Shown one piece after another: positions 51,783-60,163 of a stretch of DNA of 64,000 bases. The position numbers were made by a program, and so were the translations under genes. Below the pieces are notes generated by a model, which ran no database searches, had not been told where the DNA came from, and was given only the letters and a program-made list of their open reading frames with translations. How positions within the stretch are numbered: position 1 is the first letter of the stretch; the number at the start of each line of letters is the position of its first letter. The stretch comes from Mycolicibacterium komossense (GTDB taxonomy: Bacteria; Actinomycetota; Actinomycetes; Mycobacteriales; Mycobacteriaceae). Location: contig NZ_JACKTY010000032.1 of NCBI RefSeq assembly GCF_025822605.1, forward strand, positions 103,359 to 167,358, read 5' to 3'.

Positions 51783-52367
51783 ATGGCAAACGAGCTACTC
51801 GACTTCGTGATGTCACTGGTGCGTGATCCCCAGGTAGCCGCACAGTACGCCGCCGACCCGGCGCAGGCCATTGCCAATGCGCATCTGACGGATGTGACCA
51901 GCGCAGATGTCAACAATCTGATTCCCATGGTGTCGGATTCGTTTGCTTCGTTCCCGGGAGCCGCGTCGGCGTTCGGCGGTGACTCCGGCGCCACCGATGG
52001 CAACGTCTGGACGAGCGGGGCAGCCACGGCCGCGTTCGACGCTTTCACCCCGCATCTGGGTGACCTGCCCGATCACGCGACCACGGCCCTGCACGATCTG
52101 TCCAGCAGCGTCATCGACACCCAGTCGCTGGACCAGTCGGTCGCCCAGGCGAACCCGTCTCAGCTGGTGTCCGACGTATCCGGCGGTAACGCTGTCGCCG
52201 GTCTGGAAGGTTTCGACCCGTCCACCCAACTGCACGAATTGGGGGTCGACCCCACCGCCATCGATCCGAGCGCCCTCGGCGTCGACGATCACGGAGTCTT
52301 CGACCAGTTCACCTCCGATGTCCACCACTTCGATGCCGACGCCTCGGGCTTCGACCTGCACAATTAG
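51783..52367 (+). CDS. IniB N-terminal-domain protein (Rv0340-like)
   Basis: This 194-aa protein starts MANELLDFVMSLVRDPQVAA, whose first 45 residues match the N-terminal domain of iniB (DWILSLFRSEDVAQAFVADP). The rest is acidic and low complexity, ending FDADASGFDLHN. It has no TM or classical signal peptide. It is followed by a strong terminator, so it is a separate transcript from iniB. The exact role is unknown; it is probably co-regulated with iniBAC. Confidence 0.8.
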   Translation: MANELLDFVMSLVRDPQVAAQYAADPAQAIANAHLTDVTSADVNNLIPMVSDSFASFPGAASAFGGDSGATDGNVWTSGAATAAFDAFTPHLGDLPDHATTALHDLSSSVIDTQSLDQSVAQANPSQLVSDVSGGNAVAGLEGFDPSTQLHELGVDPTAIDPSALGVDDHGVFDQFTSDVHHFDADASGFDLHN

Positions 52368-52387
52368 CTCCACCTAGGTAACAAGAA

Positions 52388-52419
52388 CGCCGCCGGCCTG
52401 GTGCCGGCGGTGTTTTTTT
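52388..52419 (+). terminator. Rho-independent terminator between the IniB-domain gene and iniB
   Basis: A GC-rich 10-bp stem (CGCCGCCGGC with GCCGGCGGTG, one G-T pair) with a 5-nt loop is followed by seven consecutive T residues at 52413-52419. This is an unusually good intrinsic terminator for a mycobacterium and separates the two genes transcriptionally. Confidence 0.92.
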
Positions 52420-52433
52420 GTTTCCCCCAACAA

Positions 52434-52455
52434 CCCCCTAATCCCCTAATAGGGG
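52434..52455. promoter_or_regulatory. CCCC(C)TAA repeats before iniB
   Basis: CCCCCTAA at 52434-52441 is followed at once by CCCCTAATAGGGG (52443-52455), itself an inverted repeat. The motif matches the repeats at 51625-51664. About 130 bp lie between this element and the iniB start, room for the promoter. An IniR operator is the natural inference. Confidence 0.55.
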
Positions 52456-52588
52456 GTCATCTGTGGCCCCTGGGGGCGGGCCGAAACGTACGGGTTCGCA
52501 CCCCGTTTCCGGGGCTTCTGCGGATCCATAACGTGTATTTCAGATCGCCGGCCGGACCGGCGAGACCGAAAACCAGAAAGGCACTCAC

Positions 52589-53596
52589 ATGACCCTCATC
52601 GACTGGATCCTCAGCCTGTTCCGCAGCGAAGATGTCGCCCAGGCGTTCGTCGCCGACCCGGAGCAGACCCTGCGCGACGCCGGCTTCGCCGGTGTATCGG
52701 CCGCCCAGCTGGGTTCAGTCGCCGCGACCGCGGTACCTGGCCTGATGCTCGGCGGCGGTGACCCGATCGTCGGGCTGCAGCGCGCCGTGTCCAACCAGTA
52801 CGGCTTTGCCCCGGCCGCTGATTACTCACCGCAGAACAACCTGCTGTCGCCGAGCTTCGCGCCGCAGACCAACACCGATCTGCTCAGCCACAACGACACT
52901 TCGCTGCTGAGCCCGGACCAGGCGGCCGGCGCCAACGCGCAGCAGGGTGCGTTCAACCTGGGCTTCGGCGACATCACCTTCGGCGACAAGACCACCAACA
53001 CCGCCACCAACGGCGGCGTCGTGGTCGCCGGCGACAACAAGGGGGACATCGTCAGCGGCGACGGCGCTGTGCTCGGCAACAACAACGAGGTCAACAACGG
53101 CGACGTGCTGGCGGGCACCGGCTCCAACGTGGCGATCGGGCACAGCACCGTCGAGGACAGCGGCACCACCGCGACCGGCAACGGCACCGTCATCAAGGAC
53201 AACGACGGGACGGTCCTGCATAACGTAGAAGCCAACGCCGCCAGCGGGGGGTCGGCCAGTGCCGGCAGCGGCGGTGGCCTGCTGGGGATCGGAGTGGGCA
53301 GCTCGCACGGCGGCAACGCCGGCGGCGGTGGAATCGTCATCAACAACCCCACCACCACCACAGCCAGTGGCAATACCACTGCCAGTGGCAACGGGAGCGG
53401 CAATGTGGTGGACACCTCGGCGCACACCACCGAGCATGTCTCGGTGGTCAACCACACCGACACCACTGTCGGGGTCGACGATCACGCCAACAGTCCGGCG
53501 CTGTTCGACACCGGCCTGGCGAGCAACAACTCTATGGACACCTCGCTGGATAACAGCCACGCGCTGTCGCTGGCGGGCAGCCACCCCGGGTTCTGA
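52589..53596 (+). CDS. iniB: Isoniazid-inducible protein IniB
   Basis: This 335-aa protein starts MTLIDWILSLFRSEDVAQAF. The N-terminal domain (about 1-45) is shared with the gene at 51783. The rest is Gly/Asn/Ser-rich low complexity with repeats such as GGVVVAGDNKGDIVSGDGAV and GGGIVINNPTTTTASGNTT, like the Gly-rich IniB of M. tuberculosis. It is first of iniBAC, induced by inhibitors of cell-wall synthesis in that species. Its molecular role is not known. Confidence 0.9.
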   Translation: MTLIDWILSLFRSEDVAQAFVADPEQTLRDAGFAGVSAAQLGSVAATAVPGLMLGGGDPIVGLQRAVSNQYGFAPAADYSPQNNLLSPSFAPQTNTDLLSHNDTSLLSPDQAAGANAQQGAFNLGFGDITFGDKTTNTATNGGVVVAGDNKGDIVSGDGAVLGNNNEVNNGDVLAGTGSNVAIGHSTVEDSGTTATGNGTVIKDNDGTVLHNVEANAASGGSASAGSGGGLLGIGVGSSHGGNAGGGGIVINNPTTTTASGNTTASGNGSGNVVDTSAHTTEHVSVVNHTDTTVGVDDHANSPALFDTGLASNNSMDTSLDNSHALSLAGSHPGF

Positions 53597-53620
53597 TCAT
53601 CGGCAGAGTTCGAGCGAGTC

Positions 53621-53645
53621 GGCGGGGACCTTCAGGGTCCCCGCC
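53621..53645 (+). terminator. Strong hairpin between iniB and iniA (possible attenuator)
   Basis: GGCGGGGACC and GGTCCCCGCC form a perfect 10-bp stem with a 5-nt loop, followed only by GTTT. It lies between iniB and iniA, which form one operon in M. tuberculosis. It could be a partial terminator that lowers iniA/iniC relative to iniB, or an mRNA-stabilising structure. Confidence 0.6.
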
Positions 53646-53704
53646 GTTTCGTGCGCCTACGGTGGATGGGCGGCGGGGTTTGGAAAGACAGATGGGACAC
53701 CACA

Positions 53705-55549
53705 GTGACGCAACCGGATGACCCGCGCCGGGTAAAGGTGATCGTCGAGCTGATCGAGCACACCAGCCGCATTGCCGAGCTCAACGAGCGCGGCGATCTG
53801 CGGCAACGACTGGACGCCGCGCACAAGCGGATTCTCGACCCCCAGATCAGGGTGGTGATCGCGGGTCAGCTCAAACAGGGCAAAAGCCAGCTGCTGAACT
53901 CGCTGCTCAATCTGCCGGTAGCCCGGGTCGGAGATGACGAGACGACCGCCCTGGCCACCATCGTCACGTTCGGCGAACCGGCGTCGGCCGATCTCGTCGT
54001 CGAACCGCGTCCAGGCGCCTCGGAACCTGAAGTCATCAACATCCCGATCGCCGATATCAAGAACGACCTGCGTCGGGCACCGCAGGCCGGCGGCCGGGAG
54101 GTGATCCGCGTCGAGGTCAAGGCGCCGAGCCCCCTGCTCAAGGGCGGGCTGGCCTTCGTCGACACCCCCGGCGTGGGTGGGCACGGCCAACCGCACCTGT
54201 CGGCGACGCTCGGGCTGCTACCGGATGCCGATGCGATGCTGATGGTCTCGGACACCAGCCAGGAGTTCACCGAACCCGAGATGCGGTTCATCCGCCAGGC
54301 CTACGAGATCTGCCCGGTCGGGGCGATCGTCGCCACCAAGACCGATCTCTATCCCTACTGGCGCCAGATCGTCGAGACCAACGCCGGCCATCTGCAGCGG
54401 GCCGCAGTGGCGATGCCGATGATCCCGGCGTCGTCGCTGCTGCGCAGCCACGCCGTCCAGCTCAACGACAAGGAACTCAACGAAGAGTCGAACTTCCCGG
54501 CGATCGTGCGGTTCCTGTCCGAGAAGGTGCTCTCCCGGGAGAACGACCGAGTGCGCGAGCAGGTACTCGGCGAGATTGCCGCCGCCGCAGAACATCTCAC
54601 GCTGGCGGTCAGCTCGGAGCTGTCGGCCATCAACGATCCCGATGACGCGCGGCGGCTCACCGAAGATCTGGAGCGACGTAAGCAGGAGGCCCAGGATGCT
54701 TTGCAGCACACCGCGTTATGGCAGCAGGTGCTCAACGATGGCATCTCGGATCTGACTGCCGACGTGGACCACGATCTGCGTTCTCGATTCCGGGCCATCA
54801 CCAATCACAGCGAGAAGGTGATCGACGCCTGCGACCCGACGCAGCATTGGGCCGAGATCGGCGCTGAGGCCGAGGACGCGGTGGCCACCGCCGTCGGCGA
54901 TAACTTCGTCTGGGCGTATCAGCGGGCCGAGGCGCTGGCCAGTGAGGTGGCCAAGACCTTCGTCGAGGCGGGGCTGGACGCCGTCCAGATGCCCGAGGTC
55001 AGCGCGCGTGAAATGGGTGCCGGCTTTGAGGGGCTGAAATCGCTGGCAAAGTTGGAGTCCAAGCCGATTGGCAAGGGGCACAAAGCAATTACCAGTATGC
55101 GTGGGTCATACGGCGGGGTGCTGATGTTCGGCATGCTGACCTCCGTCGCCGGCCTGGGCATGTTCAACCCGCTGTCGTTGGGGGCCGGCCTGTTGCTGGG
55201 CCGCAAGGCCTACAAGGAAGACATGGAAAACCGGATGCTGCGGGTCCGCAACGAGGCGAAGACCAACCTGCGCAAGTTCGTCGAGGACGTGTCGTTCGTC
55301 GTCGGCAAGGAATCTCGGGACCGACTCAAGGGCATCCAGCGTCAGTTGCGCGACCACTACCGCGAGATCGCCAACCAGACCACCCGCTCACTCAACGAAT
55401 CGCTACAGGCCACCCTTGCCGCGGCGCGGATGGAAGAGAACGAGCGCAACTCCAGGATCCAGGAGCTGGAACGTCAGCTCAACATCCTCACCCAGGTCAC
55501 CGACAACGTCGAGAAGCTCAGGGTGTCGACGGTGCCGACGGCGCTGTGA
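53705..55549 (+). CDS. iniA: Dynamin-like GTPase IniA
   Basis: About 614 aa from GTG 53705 (VTQPDDPRRVKVIVELIEHT). GTPase signatures: AGQLKQGKSQLLNSLLN (G1), the G2 Thr region DDETTALATIV, FVDTPGVGGHG (G3) and VATKTDLYP (G4). A long helical stalk follows, then a Gly-rich hydrophobic segment (about residues 460-510) that fits a membrane-binding tip, and a C-terminal coiled coil. M. tuberculosis IniA is a bacterial dynamin-like protein that can cause membrane fission. The 3' end overlaps the minus-strand gene by 32 bp. Confidence 0.94.
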   Translation: MTQPDDPRRVKVIVELIEHTSRIAELNERGDLRQRLDAAHKRILDPQIRVVIAGQLKQGKSQLLNSLLNLPVARVGDDETTALATIVTFGEPASADLVVEPRPGASEPEVINIPIADIKNDLRRAPQAGGREVIRVEVKAPSPLLKGGLAFVDTPGVGGHGQPHLSATLGLLPDADAMLMVSDTSQEFTEPEMRFIRQAYEICPVGAIVATKTDLYPYWRQIVETNAGHLQRAAVAMPMIPASSLLRSHAVQLNDKELNEESNFPAIVRFLSEKVLSRENDRVREQVLGEIAAAAEHLTLAVSSELSAINDPDDARRLTEDLERRKQEAQDALQHTALWQQVLNDGISDLTADVDHDLRSRFRAITNHSEKVIDACDPTQHWAEIGAEAEDAVATAVGDNFVWAYQRAEALASEVAKTFVEAGLDAVQMPEVSAREMGAGFEGLKSLAKLESKPIGKGHKAITSMRGSYGGVLMFGMLTSVAGLGMFNPLSLGAGLLLGRKAYKEDMENRMLRVRNEAKTNLRKFVEDVSFVVGKESRDRLKGIQRQLRDHYREIANQTTRSLNESLQATLAAARMEENERNSRIQELERQLNILTQVTDNVEKLRVSTVPTAL

Positions 55550-55904
55550 AAGGCCGGGTGCCGGGATAACGGGGGTCGCGGGTCGTCGTGTTCAGCCCGG
55601 GGGAGTCAGAGGGCGTGTCGGTGCCCGATGTCGTCTCGCCCGGAACCCCGATCTCCGTGGTCGACAATCGGCTGGTGGGGAAGGTCGTCGACGATTCTGA
55701 GGGCGTGATCACGAACGGCTGCGTCGTGCGGAGCGTCTGCTCGGTGGTCACTGGGGTGGTGTAGACGGTGGTGTCCGGCTGACTCCAATTGTCGGACATC
55801 TGCACGACGGCGACGACGAGCGCACCGATCAACACCAGACCCGCGACGCCTGCGGAGAAGATGGCCGCGGGCGTGCGGTACCAAGGCTCATTGTCTGCGG
55901 GCAC
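55518..55904 (-). CDS. Small PWYR-TM protein with Thr/Pro tail, inside the iniA-iniC gap
   Basis: This 128-aa protein begins MPADNEPWYRTPAAIFSAGV and has one TM helix (about 12-35) and a Thr/Pro/Ser-rich outer tail (TTPVTTEQTLRTTQPF onward). The PWYR motif directly before the TM is shared with four other proteins of the window. It runs against the ini operon between iniA and iniC, overlapping the iniA end by 32 bp. Coding is supported by its clear motif and composition, though short length leaves some doubt. Confidence 0.72.
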   Translation of the reverse strand: MPADNEPWYRTPAAIFSAGVAGLVLIGALVVAVVQMSDNWSQPDTTVYTTPVTTEQTLRTTQPFVITPSESSTTFPTSRLSTTEIGVPGETTSGTDTPSDSPGLNTTTRDPRYPGTRPFTAPSAPSTP

Positions 55905-55961
55905 GGGCGCCGATACTACTTGGAGGCTGCAGCAAGGTGCGGGCCGTAAACTCCACGGTCA

Positions 55962-57449
55962 ATGAGCACGAGCGATCAGGTCCGCGCCATTCTCGGCGGC
56001 ACCATCCGCGCCTACCAGGGTGAACCCGCGTTTCGGGAGCGCCCGGATGTCTTCAACGAGCTGGAGGCAATCGGCTGGCGGCTGAACCAGCCGATTCGCA
56101 TCGCGCTCGCGGGCACGCTCAAGGCCGGCAAATCGACGCTGGTCAATGCGCTGGTCGGCGAGAACATCGCTCCCACCGATGCGACCGAGGCCACCAGGAT
56201 CGTCACCTGGTTCCGGCACGGCCCGACGCCGAAGGTGACCGCCAATCACTACGGCGGGCGCCGCAGCTACGTGCCGATCACCCGTGAAGGCGGCGGACTG
56301 ACGTTCGACTTCGGCTCGCTGGATCCCAACGATGTCGCCGGCCTCGACGTCGAGTGGCCCGCTACCGAACTGATCGACGCCACGATCATCGACACACCTG
56401 GAACGTCATCGCTGTCGCGTGATGTCTCCGAGCGCACCCTGCGGCTGTTGGTGCCCGAGGACGGAGTGCCCCGAGTGGATGCGGTGGTCTTCCTGCTGCG
56501 CACGCTCAATGCGGCGGATATCGCGCTGCTCAAGCAGATCGGCGAGCTGGTCGGCGGGGCGTCGGGCGCGCTGGGTGTGATCGGGGTGGCGTCGCGGGCC
56601 GACGAGATCGGGGCCGGCCGCCTCGATGCCATGCTGTCGGCGAACGACGTGGCCAAACGATTCACCAGCGAAATGGACAAGACGGGCATCTGCCAGGCGG
56701 TGGTGCCTGTTTCGGGCCTGCTGGCATTGACCGCGCGGACGCTACGGCAGAGCGAATTCGTCGCGCTCGAGAAGCTCGCGGGTGTCGATGCCGCCGAGCT
56801 CAACAAGGCGATGCTCAGCGTGGACCGGTTCGTGCGCGAGGACAGCACGTTGCCGGTCGACGCGCCCACGCGCGCGCAGCTTCTCGACCGGTTCGGCATG
56901 TTCGGTATCCGCATCTCTATCGCGGTGCTGCGCTCGGGGATCGGTGACTCGGTGGCGTTGGCCGAGGAGCTGCTGGAACGCAGCGGGTTGGTGGCGTTGC
57001 GCGATGTCATCGACCAGCAGTTCGCCCAACGCTCCGAACTACTCAAGGCGCACACCGCGTTGCTATCGCTACGGCGGTTCGTGGAGTTGAACCCGATTCG
57101 GGCGACGCCGTACATTATCGCCGATATCGATCCACTGCTTGCCGATACTCACGCGTTCGAAGAGCTCCGCCTGCTGAGTCAATTGCGTTCGCGGCCAACG
57201 ACGTTCAACGATGACGAGATCGCCTCGCTGAGACGGATCATCGGCGGCTCGGGGACGGACACCGCCAGCCGGCTGGGCCTGACGCCCGAGGAGCCCTACG
57301 ACGGTCCGCGAGCGGCGTTCGCCGCGGCGCAGCGCTGGCGGCGGCGTGCCGAACATCCGCTCAACGACCCGTTCACGACACGGGCCTGCCGCGCCGCGGT
57401 ACGCAGTGCCGAGGCACTGGTGGCGCAATACGCGTCGCGCGGCTACTGA
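55962..57449 (+). CDS. iniC: Dynamin-like GTPase IniC
   Basis: This 495-aa protein starts MSTSDQVRAILGGTIRAYQG. GTPase motifs are ALAGTLKAGKSTLVNALVG (G1) and TIIDTPGTSSLSRDVSER (G3). It is paired with IniA, but lacks the longer hydrophobic tip, as in M. tuberculosis (about 493 aa). It is 412 bp downstream of iniA with an opposing gene between, so it may have its own promoter in 55905-55961 or rely on read-through. Confidence 0.93.
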   Translation: MSTSDQVRAILGGTIRAYQGEPAFRERPDVFNELEAIGWRLNQPIRIALAGTLKAGKSTLVNALVGENIAPTDATEATRIVTWFRHGPTPKVTANHYGGRRSYVPITREGGGLTFDFGSLDPNDVAGLDVEWPATELIDATIIDTPGTSSLSRDVSERTLRLLVPEDGVPRVDAVVFLLRTLNAADIALLKQIGELVGGASGALGVIGVASRADEIGAGRLDAMLSANDVAKRFTSEMDKTGICQAVVPVSGLLALTARTLRQSEFVALEKLAGVDAAELNKAMLSVDRFVREDSTLPVDAPTRAQLLDRFGMFGIRISIAVLRSGIGDSVALAEELLERSGLVALRDVIDQQFAQRSELLKAHTALLSLRRFVELNPIRATPYIIADIDPLLADTHAFEELRLLSQLRSRPTTFNDDEIASLRRIIGGSGTDTASRLGLTPEEPYDGPRAAFAAAQRWRRRAEHPLNDPFTTRACRAAVRSAEALVAQYASRGY

Positions 57450-57459
57450 TCAACCCTGT

Positions 57460-58071
57460 TTACTGACCTCCGCCACCGGAACCGGGCTGCGGGAAGAGTG
57501 TCGGGAACCGGCGCGACGGCGAGACCGTAACCGTCTCGGTGACCGTGCTGGTGCTGGTCGTCGGAGGCGTCGTCGTAGTCGTGGTGGTTGTCGTGGTCGG
57601 CTCGGTGGTGGTGGTGGTGGTGGTCTCCGACGGCGCCTCGGTGGTGGTACTGGCCGGCGATTCCGTGACCGTCTCTGTCGAGCCGGGTCCAGGTGCCACT
57701 GGCGCCGTACCGGAATCGGACGCCGACGTCGCCGCCGTGGTGCTGGAGGTTGCAGATGTGGTGGTGCTGCTGGTGCCGGTGGTGCTCGACGAACCGCTGG
57801 TCAACGAGATGATCGCGTAGACCGCGAGCGCCAGGATGATGACCGCGACCGCGCCGAGCCCGACCAGTGCGGCCGGCTTGCGGTACCACGGTGTCGGTGG
57901 CGCGGGGACTGGGCCGGTGCCGTATTCCGGCTGGTAGCCGTAGCCGGTCTGGCCGTAATCAGGCTGCTGCGGAGTCTCGCTGTACGCCTGGCCACCGGTA
58001 CTGCCGTAGTTGGCGTACTGGGTCGGCTCACCGTAGATATCCGGGTCGTCGGGGTTTCCGTTCTGCGCCAC
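57460..58071 (-). CDS. PWYRKP-TM protein with Thr-rich tail
   Basis: This 203-aa protein has a Gly/Tyr/Gln/Pro-rich cytoplasmic start (GYGYQPEYGTGPVPAPPTPW), the PWYRKP motif at about residue 60, one TM helix (about 66-88) and an extracytoplasmic Ser/Thr tail with a run of Thr and TVTETVTVS, ending PQPGSGGGGQ. It is on the opposite strand to iniC, 11 bp past its stop. The function is unknown; likely a wall-spanning or sensor protein. Confidence 0.78.
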   Translation of the reverse strand: MAQNGNPDDPDIYGEPTQYANYGSTGGQAYSETPQQPDYGQTGYGYQPEYGTGPVPAPPTPWYRKPAALVGLGAVAVIILALAVYAIISLTSGSSSTTGTSSTTTSATSSTTAATSASDSGTAPVAPGPGSTETVTESPASTTTEAPSETTTTTTTEPTTTTTTTTTTPPTTSTSTVTETVTVSPSRRFPTLFPQPGSGGGGQ

Positions 58072-58092
58072 GGGGATCGATAGTAACGCGGG

Positions 58093-59106
58093 TCATTGCT
58101 GGCCGGGCTGACCGGGGAAAGCCGGGCGATGCGACGGCCGCACGACAATGTCCGGTCCGCGGGTCTGCGGCGTGGTGACATTCGGCCGGTCGTTGCCGTT
58201 GTTCTGCGGGTATTGCGGGTAGTAAGGCCGCGAGTTGCCGGTCTCCGGGGGAGGCGGTGGAGGTGGCGGTGGTGGAGGTGGCGGTGGCGGTTCAATCGCC
58301 GACGCCGTCGTCGTCGGGGTGGCCGACGTGGTGGCGAGAGTCGTCGAGGTGTCCGTCGTCGGCTCGTCGGAACTGTTCCAGCTACCGGACACCAGCAGCA
58401 CGGCGGCGATGATCATGGCGATGACGGCAAGCCCGATGGCGCCCATCGCGATGATTGCGGATCGTGTTCGATACCAAGGTGCTTCGGCCCGATAGGCACC
58501 CGGCGCGAACGGATCGAAATCGTCGTATGGCCGTGGCGGCGTGAACGGCGGCGGTTCGCGCCAGGGCTCGCGGCCAGACGTGCCTACGGCGCGCAGTGTC
58601 GGGTCGGTCGGGGAGTCGTCGTCGTACGGGTTGTCGGAGGTGTCGCGTTTCGGGCTGGTGTCGCGGAAGAAGAAGTCCTGGAGAGGCGGGACTTCCTCGT
58701 CGGGCACGCCGCCGAAGACAGGGTCTTCGATCACCGGGGCCGTCGGCGTTTGGAAGACATACGCCGACGCCTGCGCAGTGGGCTCCGGTTCGGGTGCCTC
58801 GACATGCGCAAGTGGTGGCGCCGGTGGCGGCGGTGGCGCCTCATCTACGGCGGGAGGTTCTTCGTAGGTCGGTGCCGTTTCGAACGTGGCACTCCCGAAA
58901 AAGCCCGTTGGGCTGCTCGTATACCGCTCGTCGGAGAAGAATGCGGTGGACGCTTGGCTCTGTTCAGCCGTGCCAGCGCCGGTTTTTGTACCGGCTAGGT
59001 CGTCGCGAGACGGCCTCTCACCGGCGGATGGATCGGCGGAAACGTCGTCCTCATAGCGGCTGCCGGTGAAGAAACCGGCAGCCTCAGGGGGATCGTATTT
59101 CGCCAC
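58093..59106 (-). CDS. PWYRTR-TM protein with FF-motif repeats and Pro-rich tail
   Basis: This 337-aa protein has an acidic cytoplasmic region with three to four repeats around a Phe-Phe pair (AGFFTGSRYEDDVS, TAFFSDERYTSSPTGFFG, DFFFRDTSPKRD), Pro-rich segments, the PWYRTR motif at about residue 212, one TM helix (about 217-242), and an outer tail with a 15-residue Pro run and YYPQYPQ. It overlaps nothing and is 22 bp from the gene at 57460, same strand, so probably one operon. The FF repeats may bind a partner. Confidence 0.78.
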   Translation of the reverse strand: MAKYDPPEAAGFFTGSRYEDDVSADPSAGERPSRDDLAGTKTGAGTAEQSQASTAFFSDERYTSSPTGFFGSATFETAPTYEEPPAVDEAPPPPPAPPLAHVEAPEPEPTAQASAYVFQTPTAPVIEDPVFGGVPDEEVPPLQDFFFRDTSPKRDTSDNPYDDDSPTDPTLRAVGTSGREPWREPPPFTPPRPYDDFDPFAPGAYRAEAPWYRTRSAIIAMGAIGLAVIAMIIAAVLLVSGSWNSSDEPTTDTSTTLATTSATPTTTASAIEPPPPPPPPPPPPPPPETGNSRPYYPQYPQNNGNDRPNVTTPQTRGPDIVVRPSHRPAFPGQPGQQ

Positions 59107-59155
59107 AGCTACTGATTTTAGCGGTGCCGCCTGCGCAGATGCGGGAGATGCGCGG

Positions 59156-60088
59156 TTAGCCCAGTTGTTTCACCACGCCGTCGGCGAAGAGCTCGAGGTG
59201 ATCGAGGTCGGCCATATCCAGCACCTGCAGATAAACGCGCTGCACGCCGGCGTCGCCGAACATGCCCAGCTTGTCGACAATCTCTGCGGGTGTCCCGACC
59301 AGCGGGGTGTTGGTCTGCAGTTCGTCGACCTCCCGGCCGATCGTCGCGGCGCGTCGCGCGACCTCCGCATCATCGCGGCCCGCGCACAGCACGAAACAAG
59401 CCGAGTACGTCATCGAATCCGCCGATCGTCCGGCATCCGAGACCGCGGTGGCGACCCGCTCGTACTGCGTCTTGATGACGTCGAGACCCGAGAACGGGAT
59501 GTTGAACTCCGTGGCGAATCCCGCCGCGAGGGCGGGCGTCCGTTTGGCGCCCTGGCCCCCGATGATGATCGGCGGGTACGGCCGCTGCGCGGGCTTGGGA
59601 AGCGCCGGCGAATCGACGATCGAGTAGTGCTTGCCGGTGTAATCGAACTTCTGGCCTTCGGGCGTCGACCACAGACCGGTCAGGATCTCGAGCTGTTCGG
59701 TCAGCCGCTCGAACCGCTCGCGCAGCGCCGGAAACGGGATGGCGTAGGCGGCGTGTTCTTCGTCGAACCAACCCGCACCGATACCGAGATCGACTCGGCC
59801 ACCGCTCATTTCGTCGACCTGAGCCACCGAGATGGCTAGCGGTCCGGGATGGCGGAATGTGGCCGAGGTCACCATGGTGCCCAGCCGGATACTCGTCGTC
59901 TCCCGGGCAATGCCGCCGAGAGTCACCCAGGAATCCGTCGGCCCCGGCAGTCCGTCGCCGCTCATCGCGAGGTAGTGGTCGGAGCGGAAGAATGCTGAAT
60001 AGCCCAGCGATTCAGCTGCTTTGGCGACGGCTAGTTGGTCGGCGTACGAGGCGCCCTGCTGAGGTTCGACGAATACCCGGAAATCCAC
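59156..60088 (-). CDS. LLM-class F420-dependent oxidoreductase
   Basis: This 310-aa luciferase-like barrel protein has MDFRVFVEPQQGASYADQLA at the start, LGYSAFFRSDHYLAMSGDGL, RVDLGIGAGWFDEEHAAYAI and PYPPIIIGGQGAKRTPALAA, as in the mycobacterial TIGR03560 group. The end VQRVYLQVLDMADLDHLELF is typical. F420 is the expected cofactor; the substrate is unknown. It lies 49 bp downstream of nothing on its strand and stands alone. Confidence 0.88.
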   Translation of the reverse strand: MDFRVFVEPQQGASYADQLAVAKAAESLGYSAFFRSDHYLAMSGDGLPGPTDSWVTLGGIARETTSIRLGTMVTSATFRHPGPLAISVAQVDEMSGGRVDLGIGAGWFDEEHAAYAIPFPALRERFERLTEQLEILTGLWSTPEGQKFDYTGKHYSIVDSPALPKPAQRPYPPIIIGGQGAKRTPALAAGFATEFNIPFSGLDVIKTQYERVATAVSDAGRSADSMTYSACFVLCAGRDDAEVARRAATIGREVDELQTNTPLVGTPAEIVDKLGMFGDAGVQRVYLQVLDMADLDHLELFADGVVKQLG

Positions 60089-60163
60089 GCAGTCAGCTTA
60101 GGCCGGATTGCTCGGCTCCTCAGCGGACTCGTTCCTCGCCCGCATCGGTCGCCGGGCGGCGCG

